From Phenylobacterium sp. (GTDB lineage: Bacteria; Pseudomonadota; Alphaproteobacteria; Caulobacterales; Caulobacteraceae), in assembly GCF_031181185.1 (NCBI RefSeq), contig NZ_JAPSKZ010000009.1, forward strand, positions 1 to 41,672: a stretch of DNA of 41,672 nt. Direction: 5' to 3'. Below, piece by piece: positions 7,678 through 15,892 of this stretch; within the stretch, counting starts at the first letter, position 1, and each line of letters starts with the position of its first letter. The notes beneath the pieces were generated by a model that saw only the letters and a program-made list of their open reading frames with translations, was not told where the DNA came from and searched no databases. Made by a program: the position numbers and the translations under genes.

Positions 7678-9165
7678 ATGAAATTCTGCGCCGCGCTCAT
7701 CGGTCTGGTCCTGCTCCTGGCTCCGCCGGCTCGCGCGGCCACACCATCGCCTGAGACCCTGGCCGAGATCGACCGGATCTTCGCAGACTGGCGGCTGTCC
7801 GCCCACGCCCCCGGGTTGGTCTATGGCGTCGTGGCCGACGGCCAGCTGGTGCACGTGAAGGGTCTCGGCGTGCAGGACCTCGACTCGAAGGCGCCCGTTA
7901 CCGCCGACAGCCGGTTTCGCATCGCGTCGATGTCAAAGGCGTTCACGGCGGTGGCCATCCTCAAGCTGCGGGACGAGGGCAAGCTCGCCCTGGACGCGCC
8001 AGCAGAGCTCTACATCCCCGAGCTCAAGGGATGGCGTTATCCGACGACCGACAGCCCCAAGATCACAGTGCGCCATCTGCTGACGCACACCGCGGGCTTC
8101 GTCGAGGACAACCCCTGGGGCGATCGCCAGCAGGTGATGCCCGAGGCGGAGTTCACGCGGTACCTCGCCGAAGGCGTGCCGTTCTCCCGCCCGCCGGGCC
8201 TGGCGATGGAATATTCGAACCTCGGCTACGCCATGCTGGGCCGGATAATCACCAACGTCTCGGGCCGGCCGTACCAGGACTACATCCGAACCCAGATCAT
8301 GCAGCCGCTTGGCATGTCGTCTTCCGGGTTCGACATCTTCGCCTCGCCGGAATCGGCGCGTGCGATCGGCTATCGCTGGCAGGACAAGGGCTGGGTGCGG
8401 GAGCCCGACATGAAGGACGGGGTGTTCGGCGCGATGGGCGGCGTCGAGACCAGCGCCAACGACTACGCTCGATGGGTGGCGTTCCTGCTGTCGGGTTGGC
8501 CGGCCCGGGACGGGGCGGAGCAGGGGCCCGTCCGGCGTGCCACGATCCGCGAGATCGCCACCGGGGACAACTTCGCCGCGGGCCGCAACCGGCCGGCGGC
8601 CGTGGGCGGCGCGCCGTGCCGCCAGGCGGTGGCCTACGGCATGGGGTGGAACGCCATCGACGACTGTGACCTTGGGCTGATCCTGACCCACGGCGGCGGC
8701 TATCCCGGCTACGGCTCGACGGTCTGGCTGTTGCCGGCCAAGGGCGTGGGCATCTTCGCATTCTCGAACCGCACGTATGCGGGGCCGAGCGCGCCCGCGC
8801 TGCGGTCGCTCCTGGCTCTGCAGAACGCGCGTGCGTTGCGCGAGCCGCCGCTCGCGGTCAGCGCCGGCCTGGCCGAAGCCTATGAGGCGGCGCGAGCGGT
8901 CTGGCGATCGGGCGACGTCACCAAGGCGCCGCTGGCCAACAACATGCTGCTGGATCGTGACGCCGCGCGATGGAAGCGCACGATCGCCGACGTGAAGGCC
9001 GAGGTCGGCGCCTGCGCAGCCGACGAGCCGATACGCCCGCTCTCCGCGATGGAAGGCCGCTTCACCTGGACTTGCGAGCACGGCCGCGTCTCGGGCCGCG
9101 TGCAGCGCGCGCCCACGCCGCGCGTGGAGATCCAGGCTCTCGAGTTCTCCGCAGCCCAGCCTTAG
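7678..9165 (+). CDS. Exported serine hydrolase, class C beta-lactamase/esterase family (495 aa)
   Basis: Penicillin-binding-protein-like serine hydrolase, probably an esterase or peptidase acting in the periplasm. A signal peptide covers residues 1-20 (cleavage after ARA). The three active-site elements are intact: SxxK as S84-M-S-K87, YxN as Y179-S-N181, and HGG at 338-340 in LTHGGGYPGYGS. The catalytic domain ends near 390. The remaining roughly 100 residues form a carboxy-terminal extension (four cysteines in the last third of the protein, e.g. GACAADEP and WTCEHG) that could carry disulfides. True beta-lactamase activity is not implied, as most relatives of this type are esterases or D-aminopeptidases. 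It starts a run of three exported proteins. Confidence 0.88.
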   Translation: MKFCAALIGLVLLLAPPARAATPSPETLAEIDRIFADWRLSAHAPGLVYGVVADGQLVHVKGLGVQDLDSKAPVTADSRFRIASMSKAFTAVAILKLRDEGKLALDAPAELYIPELKGWRYPTTDSPKITVRHLLTHTAGFVEDNPWGDRQQVMPEAEFTRYLAEGVPFSRPPGLAMEYSNLGYAMLGRIITNVSGRPYQDYIRTQIMQPLGMSSSGFDIFASPESARAIGYRWQDKGWVREPDMKDGVFGAMGGVETSANDYARWVAFLLSGWPARDGAEQGPVRRATIREIATGDNFAAGRNRPAAVGGAPCRQAVAYGMGWNAIDDCDLGLILTHGGGYPGYGSTVWLLPAKGVGIFAFSNRTYAGPSAPALRSLLALQNARALREPPLAVSAGLAEAYEAARAVWRSGDVTKAPLANNMLLDRDAARWKRTIADVKAEVGACAADEPIRPLSAMEGRFTWTCEHGRVSGRVQRAPTPRVEIQALEFSAAQP

Positions 9166-9190
9166 GGTAGCCGCGCAGGGAGACCTTCCG

Positions 9191-9664
9191 ATGATCCGAT
9201 CCCGGCTCGCCGCTCTCGCCGCCGCCGTTGGGCTGGGCGTAGCCTCGCCAGTCGCCGCCGAGGCGGCGCCGAGGCCGGAGCACGCCGCCTTTGGCGAGCA
9301 GATCCGTGCGGCCCAGGAGCGGCTGGACGCGTTCATGGCGGCGTTCAACGCCCGCGACGTCGCCGGCATCGAAGCGACGTTCAACTTCCCGCATGTGCGC
9401 TTCGCCTCGGGTGCGGTGACCGTCATCGAACCGGGCTCCCACAAGCCCGAGATGTTCGGAAGAGGGGCCCTGTCGGAATGGAACCATTCGGCCTGGCTTC
9501 GCCGTGAGGTGCTCCATGCGGGCCCCGACAAGGTCCACATCGACACGCGGTTCGCGCGCTACCGGAAGGACGGCAGTCTGATCGCGGCGTTCGACTCCAT
9601 CTACATCGTGACGCGGGTCAACGGCCGCTGGGGAATCCAGGGTCGATCCAGCTTCGCCCCGTGA
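9191..9664 (+). CDS. Exported NTF2-like (SnoaL-type) protein (157 aa)
   Basis: Residues 1-26 form a signal peptide. The mature protein resembles the NTF2-like fold: a first helix RLDAFMAAFNARDVAGIEATFNFPHVRF, then beta-strand-rich segments ending YIVTRVNGRWGIQGRSSFAP, where VNGRWGIQ is the typical final strand pair. This fold is used for small-molecule binding or isomerase/cyclase chemistry; I cannot identify catalytic residues. It sits 25 bases after the serine hydrolase and 60 bases before the cyclase-family gene, all in the same direction, so cotranscription is likely. Confidence 0.72.
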   Translation: MIRSRLAALAAAVGLGVASPVAAEAAPRPEHAAFGEQIRAAQERLDAFMAAFNARDVAGIEATFNFPHVRFASGAVTVIEPGSHKPEMFGRGALSEWNHSAWLRREVLHAGPDKVHIDTRFARYRKDGSLIAAFDSIYIVTRVNGRWGIQGRSSFAP

Positions 9665-9724
9665 GCTGATGTCGTGACAACCTGGCCGCCGACGGCGGTC
9701 GCGCTCGAAAAGGAGACAGGCGGC

Positions 9725-10684
9725 ATGCGAAGCAGCGCTCGTGGCTCAGACTGGAAGTGCGCCGTTGTGGCGCTGGGGATGATGGCGGCGCCCGCGGCGT
9801 CGGCGGCCCAGGAGGCCTGGTATCCGTCGAGGCACGGGCCCGCCGACACCCTCGGCGCCTTGAACAACCTGGGTCCGGCCGATGCGCTCCGGGCGGCGCG
9901 GCTCGTCCGCACCGGCAAGGCCTATCCGCTGGGCGTACCCACGGGCCCCCAGAGCCCAGCCTATGGCGAGCGTCGCTACAGCGTGCAGATCAGCCCCGCG
10001 CCAGGATCCCCGGTCGCACCGGTCGGCGCCAACAAGGTCACGGCGCACGACGAGCGGGTCACCACCAGCATGGGGATCGGCACCCAACTGGATGGCCTCG
10101 GCCATCTCGGCATCGACCATCGCTACTACAACGGCCTGTCCGGGGCGGCGCTGAACACGCCTGAGGGCTTCAAGTCGCTCGAACTGTCGAACCTGCCGCC
10201 GATCGTCACGCGGGGCGTGCTGATCGACATGGCCCGGCACTTCAAGACGCCGATGCTGCAGGCTGGACAAGCGTTCAACCGCGCGGAGATCGAAGCCGCC
10301 ATGCGCGAGCAGGGCGTGACCGTCGGCAAGGGAGACGTCGTCCTGTTCCACACGGGCTGGATGTCGATCATGGAGTCCGACAAGGCCCGCTATGCCAGCA
10401 GCGAACCGGGCATCGGAGAAGAGGGCGCACGCTGGCTGGCCGAGCTCGGCGTGGTCGCCATCGGCGCGGACACCCTGGCGCTCGAGCCGCTGCCGTCGGT
10501 GGACGCCGACCGGCCGTTCGTGGTGCACCAGATGCTGCTCGCCAAGAACGGCGTCTACATCCTGGAGAACATCAACACCGCGCCGCTGGTCCGCGACGGG
10601 GTGAAGGAGTTCATGTTCGTGCTTGGCGCGCCGCGCTTTGTCGGCACGGTGCAGGTCGTGGTGAACCCCGTCGCGATCCGCTGA
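9725..10684 (+). CDS. Exported cyclase-family (Kyn-formamidase-like) hydrolase (319 aa)
   Basis: Member of the metal-dependent cyclase/kynurenine formamidase-like family, which hydrolyses amides, lactones or related bonds. The family metal motif appears as SMGIGTQLDGLGHLG, with RGVLIDMARH, GDVVLFHTGW and GIGADTLALEPLP-like segments following in normal order. The ATG at 9725 is chosen because AGGAGA stands 9 bases upstream and it starts a signal peptide (basic residues, then VVALGMMAAPAASAAQ). A GTG at 9674 would give an unconvincing leader. The carboxy-terminal VGTVQVVVNPVAIR is typical. Substrate unknown; with two exported neighbours it may take part in degrading an extracellular compound. 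Confidence 0.85.
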   Translation: MRSSARGSDWKCAVVALGMMAAPAASAAQEAWYPSRHGPADTLGALNNLGPADALRAARLVRTGKAYPLGVPTGPQSPAYGERRYSVQISPAPGSPVAPVGANKVTAHDERVTTSMGIGTQLDGLGHLGIDHRYYNGLSGAALNTPEGFKSLELSNLPPIVTRGVLIDMARHFKTPMLQAGQAFNRAEIEAAMREQGVTVGKGDVVLFHTGWMSIMESDKARYASSEPGIGEEGARWLAELGVVAIGADTLALEPLPSVDADRPFVVHQMLLAKNGVYILENINTAPLVRDGVKEFMFVLGAPRFVGTVQVVVNPVAIR

Positions 10685-10774
10685 GAGCGGCGAGACCCGA
10701 CGCCAGAGTGTCTAATGCCGATATGTCGTTCTCGCCTAAGGAATATTATCGGAAATTGAAGTGCTGCCAAAACG

Positions 10775-10789
10775 GCAGAACTGTTCTGC
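10775..10789. promoter_or_regulatory. Perfect 7-1-7 palindrome upstream of the small membrane protein gene
   Basis: GCAGAAC-T-GTTCTGC is fully symmetric. It overlaps a second small dyad (CTGCC-AAAAC-GGCAG, 10764-10778) and lies in an AT-richer patch containing TATTAT (10744-10749) and TTGAAG (10756-10761). It sits 65 bases before the ATG at 10854. It looks like an operator rather than a terminator because no U-tract follows. The 169-base gap holds no other gene. Confidence 0.5.
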
Positions 10790-10853
10790 GCAAACAAGCC
10801 CTACAACGGCTGCGGCGAAGCCCTATCTGACGGATCGGTACGAGAGAGCCGCC

Positions 10854-10961
10854 ATGAACACGAACATCCTGCCCGTCGCCCTGTCGCTGATGACCGCCGC
10901 CTTCGCCGTGATCATGGCCATCCCGATCGTGGGGCCGCACCTGCTGGCGGCCGCGCTTTAG
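10854..10961 (+). CDS. Small single-pass membrane peptide (35 aa)
   Basis: MNTNILPVALSLMTAAFAVI begins a 35-residue peptide that is almost wholly hydrophobic, with one predicted membrane span (about residues 6-32) and no charged residue. A purine-rich stretch (CGAGAGAG) precedes the ATG at a suitable distance. Initiation at 10854 is preferred over in-frame upstream codons, which would add a charged, low-quality leader. I recognise no family. The upstream palindrome and the isolated position suggest a separately controlled gene. It converges on purN with a 41-base gap that shows no terminator. A chance reading frame cannot be excluded. Confidence 0.55.
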   Translation: MNTNILPVALSLMTAAFAVIMAIPIVGPHLLAAAL

Positions 10962-11002
10962 CGCTCGCCAGGGCGATGGCTCCCAGGGCGAAGGCCCGGC
11001 GG

Positions 11003-11614
11003 TCAAGCCACATCGGCCAGCGCCAGCTCGCCTGAGGCGATCTTCTGCAGCGTGGCGACGAAGAACGCCGGCTCCAGGGCTTTCACACGGGCTTCCAGCG
11101 TCTCGGTCGTGTCGCCCGGCGCGATCGGCACGTCCAGCTCGGCCAAGGTCGGCCCGTGGTCGTATTCTTCGTCGACGGCGTGGATGACGATCCGGCTCTG
11201 CGTCAGGCCCGACGCCAGCACAGCCTCATGGACGCGGCGGCCGTACATGCCCTGGCCGCCGAACTGCGGCAGCGGCCCCGGATGGATGTTCAGGATGCGA
11301 CCAGCATAGCGGCCCAGGGTCTTCGGTCCCAGCCGGCGCAGATAGCCCGACATGACGATCAGCTCGACGCCATGGGCGGCCATTGCTTCGGCCAGTTGGG
11401 CGTCGGCGGCCTCGGGATCGGTGATGGTCGGCACGCAGAGCGCCGGAATGCCCGCCGCCTCGGCCCACTCCAGCGCCGCGGCCTTGCGGGTGTTAACCAC
11501 GAGCAGGCGCGCCTCTGCCGGCAGGGCCCCGGCTTCGATCGCGTCGACCACGGCGCGCGCGCTAGAGCCGTTTCCGGATGCGAGGAAACCCAGCTTAAGG
11601 GTCGATATTCTCAC
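11003..11614 (-). CDS. purN: Phosphoribosylglycinamide formyltransferase PurN (203 aa)
   Basis: Third step of purine synthesis: transfers the formyl group from 10-formyl-THF to GAR. The N-terminal GFLASGNGSSARAVVDAI is the GAR-binding loop, RILNIHPGPLP carries the catalytic N-I-H-P, and EEYDHGP holds the catalytic aspartate. The middle segment GGQGMYGRRVHEAVLASG resembles the form seen in Bacteroidetes and some proteobacterial copies rather than E. coli. The start is GTG, overlapping the upstream stop by four bases (GTGA), so translation is coupled to the MBL-hydrolase gene. purM is not adjacent. Confidence 0.87.
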   Translation of the reverse strand: MRISTLKLGFLASGNGSSARAVVDAIEAGALPAEARLLVVNTRKAAALEWAEAAGIPALCVPTITDPEAADAQLAEAMAAHGVELIVMSGYLRRLGPKTLGRYAGRILNIHPGPLPQFGGQGMYGRRVHEAVLASGLTQSRIVIHAVDEEYDHGPTLAELDVPIAPGDTTETLEARVKALEPAFFVATLQKIASGELALADVA

Positions 11615-12435
11615 GGATTTCCGGCTCTTAGTTCATGTTGCAGGGTCAGGCCGTCGAAGGCCGGCTCCACCCCAGCTGGCAGCTCGGCCGCCAGTGTGTC
11701 GAAATCCATGTCGATATGCATGTTCGTCAGGATCGCGCGGCGCGGCTTCACCCGTTCGATCCATTCCAGCGCCCTCTCCAGATGGGCGTGCGTCGGGTGC
11801 GGCCGGCGGCGCAGCGCGTCCACGATCCAGACGTCGAGATCGGCCAGCGCCTCGAACGCCGCCTCGTCGAGGCCAACCACGTCGCTGGAATAGGCCACGC
11901 CGCCGAAGCGGTATCCGACGGAGCGGACGCCTCCGTGGTCCTGGTCGAAGGTCCGCACCGGGATGGCGCCGGAAGGCCCCTCCACCGCCCAATCCGCGCC
12001 ATGGCCGGGGATTGCGCGCTCGTCGCAGATGGCGGGATAGCCGCCCTCCCCTTGGAAGATGTAGCCAAACCGGCGCCGCATCGTCTCCGTCGTCGCGGCG
12101 TCCATCCAGCAGGGGATCCGCGCCTGCTGGCGCAGGAAGAAGGCGCGCACGTCGTCGAGGCCGTGCACCTGGTCGGCGTGGTCGTGGGTCAGCAACACGG
12201 CGTCCAGTCGTTTCACGCCGGCCCGCGCGGTCTGGATCCGCAGTTCCGGCGAGGCGTCGACCAGGGCCGTGGTCTCAGATGCGGGATCGGGTCCCTTGCG
12301 CCGGACCAGTAGCGAACAGCGGGTGCGGAAGTTCTTTGGGTTGGCCGGATCGCAGTCGCCCCACTCGCCGTCGGCCCGCGGCACGCCGCCTGACGAGCCG
12401 CAGCCCAGGATCACCACCTCCAGCACTCCGCTCAC
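11611..12435 (-). CDS. MBL-fold metallohydrolase, PhnP-like (274 aa)
   Basis: Zinc phosphodiesterase-type hydrolase of the metallo-beta-lactamase fold. The N-terminal GCGSSGGVPR and the following segment FRTRCSLLV are typical of the PhnP/RNase Z-related group. The zinc motif is THDHADQVHG, with later ligands in DQDHGGVRS and YSSDVV and a final NMHIDMD. PhnP cleaves cyclic ribosyl phosphates, but orthologues sitting beside tatD in alphaproteobacteria have no settled function. The start is GTG at 12435, sharing GTGA with the tatD stop; its own stop overlaps the purN start in the same way. Confidence 0.85.
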   Translation of the reverse strand: MSGVLEVVILGCGSSGGVPRADGEWGDCDPANPKNFRTRCSLLVRRKGPDPASETTALVDASPELRIQTARAGVKRLDAVLLTHDHADQVHGLDDVRAFFLRQQARIPCWMDAATTETMRRRFGYIFQGEGGYPAICDERAIPGHGADWAVEGPSGAIPVRTFDQDHGGVRSVGYRFGGVAYSSDVVGLDEAAFEALADLDVWIVDALRRRPHPTHAHLERALEWIERVKPRRAILTNMHIDMDFDTLAAELPAGVEPAFDGLTLQHELRAGNP

Positions 12436-13208
12436 GGGCGCGGGATCCGGTCGAACAGCGCGAAGAACGCGTCCTCGGTACGCGCCTCGGCCTCCTCGAG
12501 GCTCCAGCCGCGGATCTCGGCCAGCTTGGCCAACACATGCGGCAGGAACGCGGGTTCGTTGCGCCGGCCGCGGTATGGCACGGGCGCGAGGTACGGGCAG
12601 TCGGTTTCGACGATGATGCGATCGGCGGGCATCTCGCGCACCACCTGGCGGACGTCGTCGGCCGTCTTGAAGGTGGCGATGCCGGCCACCGAGAACCACG
12701 CGCCGAGCTCGGCCGCCTGCCGCGCCAGGGCCGCCCCCGACGTGTAGCAGTGCATCAGGATCCGGAACGGTCCGCGGGCGTGCTCGTCGGCCAGGATCTC
12801 GCCCATCACCTCGTCCGCCTCGCGGGTGTGCACCACCAGCGGCAGGCCCGTCTCGCGGGCGGCCTGGCAGTGCACGCGGAACACCGTGGCCTGAATGTCG
12901 CGCGGGCTCAGGTCGTAGTGGAAGTCGAGGCCGCATTCGCCGATGCCGACGACGCGGGGGTCCTGCGCCAGCTCGACCAGGGTGGCGGCCGAGAGCTCCG
13001 GGTCCTCCTTGGCCTCGTGCGGATGGGTGCCGACCGTGCACCAGATGTCCGGGTGCATGGCCACGGCGCGGACCGCTTCGAAATTCGACACGCGGTCGCA
13101 GATGTTGACCATCAGCCGCACGCCGGCCGCCAGCGCGCGGCTGATGACCGCTTCGCGGTCCTCGTCGAATTGCGGCGCGTGCAGGTTGACGTGGCTGTCG
13201 ATCAGCAT
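12432..13208 (-). CDS. tatD: TatD-family metal-dependent hydrolase/DNase (258 aa)
   Basis: TIM-barrel nuclease of the TatD family (3'-5' exonuclease or DNase activity in characterised members). Metal ligands are seen as DSHVNLH near the start, GECGLDFHYD (E and the following metal site), VVHTREAD, LMHCYTSG and VETDCPYLAP. The length is typical. Seven bases separate it from holB, and it is stop-start overlapped with the MBL gene. In many alphaproteobacteria metG lies between holB and tatD; here it does not. Confidence 0.93.
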   Translation of the reverse strand: MLIDSHVNLHAPQFDEDREAVISRALAAGVRLMVNICDRVSNFEAVRAVAMHPDIWCTVGTHPHEAKEDPELSAATLVELAQDPRVVGIGECGLDFHYDLSPRDIQATVFRVHCQAARETGLPLVVHTREADEVMGEILADEHARGPFRILMHCYTSGAALARQAAELGAWFSVAGIATFKTADDVRQVVREMPADRIIVETDCPYLAPVPYRGRRNEPAFLPHVLAKLAEIRGWSLEEAEARTEDAFFALFDRIPRP

Positions 13209-13215
13209 GGGGTCT

Positions 13216-14217
13216 TTAGGCCTGGGCGGCCTGTTTCAGTTCCGACAGCGCCGCGAACAAGGCGTCGGCCCGGTCGAGGTTGAGCGCCTCGACCTCGCGC
13301 GGCAGGCGCTGCAGCGTCTCCCACGCCTGGGCCCAGCGATCAAGCGGCCGGATCCCCTGCTGCGCCCGATCCGAAACCATAGCGTGCACGCGGTCCGACA
13401 GGCGCTCGAACAGCAGCTGGAAGGCCTGGGCGCCCTCCCCGCCCCGAAAGCTCTCGGCCAGCGAGAGGGCCCGGGTCTCGTCCACCTGCGGCAGTTCGGC
13501 GAGCAGTTCGCGGACGATGTCGTCCACGGAAATGGCCTTCGAGGCGGCGAGGCTGAGGGCGCGCCCGGGCGCTCCGCCCGACATCCGCGAAAGGCGCAGC
13601 GCCTCTTCGGGATTCACGTCGGCGTGACGGCTCACGAAGTCGGCGGCCTCCTCGAGCTCCAGCGCGTGGAAGGCCAGTCTGCGGCAGCGGGACCGGATGG
13701 TCGGCAAAAGCCGGCCGGGCGAATGCGAGACCATGAACAGCACCCCTCGCGGCGGCGGCTCCTCAAGGGTCTTCAGGATGGCGTTGGCCGCGTTGACGTT
13801 CAGGTCGTCGGCCGCGTCGATGATCGCCACCCGGTGCGGCGCGCTGGCCGGCGACTTCGAGAAGAATTCGGCCAGACGGCGGGCGTCCTCGACGGGGATC
13901 ACCTTGCGCGGCTTACCGTCCGGTCCTTCCCGCTCCAGCACCAGCAGGTCGGGATGGCTGCGGGCCGCCACCTGGCGGCTGACGGGATGGTCCGGGGCGG
14001 AGCCCAGTTCGCCGTACGCCGGCGCGGGCGCGGCGCCCAGCAGGCGTCGCGCGGCGCGATAGGCGAAGGTGGCCTTGCCGACGCCTTCAGGACCGGTCAG
14101 CAGCCAGGCGTGGTGCAGGCGACCCCGGGCCCGGGCCTCCTCGAAAGCGGCCTCCGCGCCGTCCTGGCCGTGCAGCTGGAAGACCTCGCGCGGATGCGTG
14201 ACCTGGGTCTCAGCCAT
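13216..14217 (-). CDS. holB: DNA polymerase III subunit delta' (333 aa)
   Basis: Clamp-loader subunit of the replicase. The segment LHHAWLLTGPEGVGKATFAYRAARRLLG carries a P-loop (G42-K48) of the delta'/gamma family. Further family features are IIDAADDLNVNAANAILKTLEEPP and the sensor-1 region SHSPGRLLPTIRSRCRRL, with the SRC arginine-finger motif. The classical four-cysteine zinc module is not visible, as in other alphaproteobacterial delta' proteins. It overlaps the end of tmk by 8 bases, so both come from one message. Confidence 0.93.
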   Translation of the reverse strand: MAETQVTHPREVFQLHGQDGAEAAFEEARARGRLHHAWLLTGPEGVGKATFAYRAARRLLGAAPAPAYGELGSAPDHPVSRQVAARSHPDLLVLEREGPDGKPRKVIPVEDARRLAEFFSKSPASAPHRVAIIDAADDLNVNAANAILKTLEEPPPRGVLFMVSHSPGRLLPTIRSRCRRLAFHALELEEAADFVSRHADVNPEEALRLSRMSGGAPGRALSLAASKAISVDDIVRELLAELPQVDETRALSLAESFRGGEGAQAFQLLFERLSDRVHAMVSDRAQQGIRPLDRWAQAWETLQRLPREVEALNLDRADALFAALSELKQAAQA

Positions 14218-14851
14218 GGACCACGAGCCGGTCGGACACCGCCGTCCAGACCGCGGCCTCGACGGCGTCCATGGGCGCCTCGGCGTCGATCACGGCGCAG
14301 CGCTCAGGCTCGGCGGCCGCGATCGCCCGGAAGCCGTCGCGCAGGCGCTGGTGGAAAGCCATGCCCTTCGATTCGAACCGCATCTCGGCGCCGGCGCGTG
14401 CATGGGCCCGCTCCAGTCCCACCTCGGGCGAGAGGTCGAACACCAGCGTCAGGTCGGGGCGCACGCCCTGCAGGATGTGGGTCTCCAGCGCCGAGATCAG
14501 GCCCGGGTCCGTCCCGCCGGCGGCGCCCTGATAGGCGCGCGTCGAATCGGCGAACCGGTCGCAGACCACCCAGGCCCCGCGGGTCAAGGCGGGCTCGATC
14601 ACGCGTTCGATATGGTCGCGGCGCGCGGCGTACATCAGGAGCGTCTCGGTGACGGGGCTCCAGCGGTCGGCAGCCCCCTTCAGCACGATGTCGCGGATCG
14701 TCTCAGCGCCCGGCGAGCCACCGGGTTCGCGAGTGGTGACAACCTCCAGGCCTTGCGCCTCCAGGCGGGCGGCCAGCCGCTTCACCTGGGTTGATTTGCC
14801 GGCCCCTTCGCCGCCTTCGAAAGTTATGAACCGCCCGCGCACGCCCGCCAA
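14210..14851 (-). CDS. tmk: Thymidylate kinase (213 aa)
   Basis: Phosphorylates dTMP to dTDP for DNA synthesis. The P-loop is GGEGAGKST (13-21), the DR(Y/F) motif is CDRFADSTRAYQG, and the LID region is represented by ARAGAEMRFESKGMAFHQRLRDGF. The start is placed at TTG (14851), which gives the short leader AGVRGRF before FITFEGG. No ATG is available between the rlpA stop and the P-loop, and a GTG at 14842 is the alternative. It follows rlpA by 31 bases. Confidence 0.93.
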   Translation of the reverse strand: MAGVRGRFITFEGGEGAGKSTQVKRLAARLEAQGLEVVTTREPGGSPGAETIRDIVLKGAADRWSPVTETLLMYAARRDHIERVIEPALTRGAWVVCDRFADSTRAYQGAAGGTDPGLISALETHILQGVRPDLTLVFDLSPEVGLERAHARAGAEMRFESKGMAFHQRLRDGFRAIAAAEPERCAVIDAEAPMDAVEAAVWTAVSDRLVVHG

Positions 14852-14882
14852 AATGGCCGGTTCGCGCCAGAAGTCCAGCGGG

Positions 14883-15782
14883 TCAGAACGGTCTGACGAC
14901 CCGGGCGTCGGCGAAGCCGATCTCGGCTACCCGGTCGCGCAGCGCATAGGCCTCGGCCTCGTCGGCCGGCGCGGGCAAGACGACGCGGTAGAGGGTGACC
15001 CCGTCGGCGCGCTGGAGCGGCTCGATGGTCGCCGGCCCGGCCGGGGAGAGTTGGGAGACCGCCCGCTGAGCGTTGCCCTCGCTGGCGAAGGCGCCGGCCT
15101 GAATGCGCAGGCCGCCCCCGGCCGCAGGGGTCGCCGCCACGGCCGGCGCTGTCGCGATCGGCGGCAGGGCCTGGGCCGTCACAGGCTCCGGCCGCGCCGG
15201 CAGGCCGGCCGCGACGTCGATCAGGGTCGCGTCGTCGGCGACCTTCGCGTTCGCCGAGGCGTACCGAACGCCCGCCTCGCGACCCAGCAGCGGCGCTGGT
15301 CCCACATAGCGGACCCGCACCTTGGCCAGTCCCTTGCGGTCATAGCCCAGCTGGCGTGCGGCCTCGCGGGACAGGTCGATGATCCGGTTGTCCACGAATG
15401 GCCCGCGGTCATTCACCCGCACCTGGATTTTCCGTCCGTTCTCGAGGTTGGTGACCTCCACGACCGAGGGCAGCGGCAGGGTGGTGTGCGCGGCCGTGAC
15501 GGCGTTCATGTCGAAGATCTCGCCGTTGGCCGTGGCCTTCATGTGAAAGGCGTCGCCGTACCACGAGCCGATACCGACCTCGTCGTAGTCCGGCTGCTCA
15601 CGCGGTGTGTACCAGACGCCGCCCACCTGGTACGGCTTGCCCACCTTGTAGCCGCCCGCTCCGGCCGGCGGCGGACTGGCGCCGGGCCTCGACGCGTAGC
15701 GGGGCTCGATGCTCGCGCAGGCCGCCAGCGAGGCGCCCGCCGCGAGCACCGTGATCAGTCGGAATGCATGCGCCGTCGCCAT
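14883..15782 (-). CDS. rlpA: RlpA-like septal lytic transglycosylase lipoprotein with SPOR domain (299 aa)
   Basis: Outer-membrane lipoprotein of the RlpA family, which cleaves denuded glycan strands and goes to the division site through a SPOR domain. The signal peptide ends in a lipobox LAAC (Cys22). The double-psi beta-barrel domain covers roughly 85-180 (GIGSWYGDAFHMKATANGE, ...VRVNDRGPF), and a SPOR domain covers the last 75 residues (LRIQAGAFASEGNAQRAV). The ATG at 15782 is chosen over one 17 codons upstream because AGGGGAGG precedes it and the signal peptide begins there. In relatives a D,D-carboxypeptidase gene often separates rlpA from tmk; it is absent here. Confidence 0.92.
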   Translation of the reverse strand: MATAHAFRLITVLAAGASLAACASIEPRYASRPGASPPPAGAGGYKVGKPYQVGGVWYTPREQPDYDEVGIGSWYGDAFHMKATANGEIFDMNAVTAAHTTLPLPSVVEVTNLENGRKIQVRVNDRGPFVDNRIIDLSREAARQLGYDRKGLAKVRVRYVGPAPLLGREAGVRYASANAKVADDATLIDVAAGLPARPEPVTAQALPPIATAPAVAATPAAGGGLRIQAGAFASEGNAQRAVSQLSPAGPATIEPLQRADGVTLYRVVLPAPADEAEAYALRDRVAEIGFADARVVRPF

Positions 15783-15892
15783 GCCGGCCTCCCCTCGTTC
15801 GCGGCGGAGCTTGCGGCGGAACGCTTGCGTCACGGTTAACGGAGGGTTGCGGTGGAGCGGCCCGCGCTGCCCTGCTATAGGCCGCCTCCGCC

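Noticed and set aside
8020..8700. Calling the serine hydrolase a beta-lactamase resistance gene
   Set aside because: SxxK, YxN and HGG are shared with esterases and peptidases; HGG in place of KTG and the long carboxy extension argue against a true class C enzyme.
10718..10752. CCGATA...TATCGG inverted repeat before the small peptide
   Set aside because: The arms are six bases and 23 bases apart, likely to occur by chance; the nearby 7-1-7 palindrome is the stronger signal.
15831..15842. GTTAACCGTG upstream of rlpA on the minus strand, like a CtrA half-site
   Set aside because: Only one TTAA half is present; the partner at the proper 7-base spacing reads TTGC. This is not enough to call a CtrA box.
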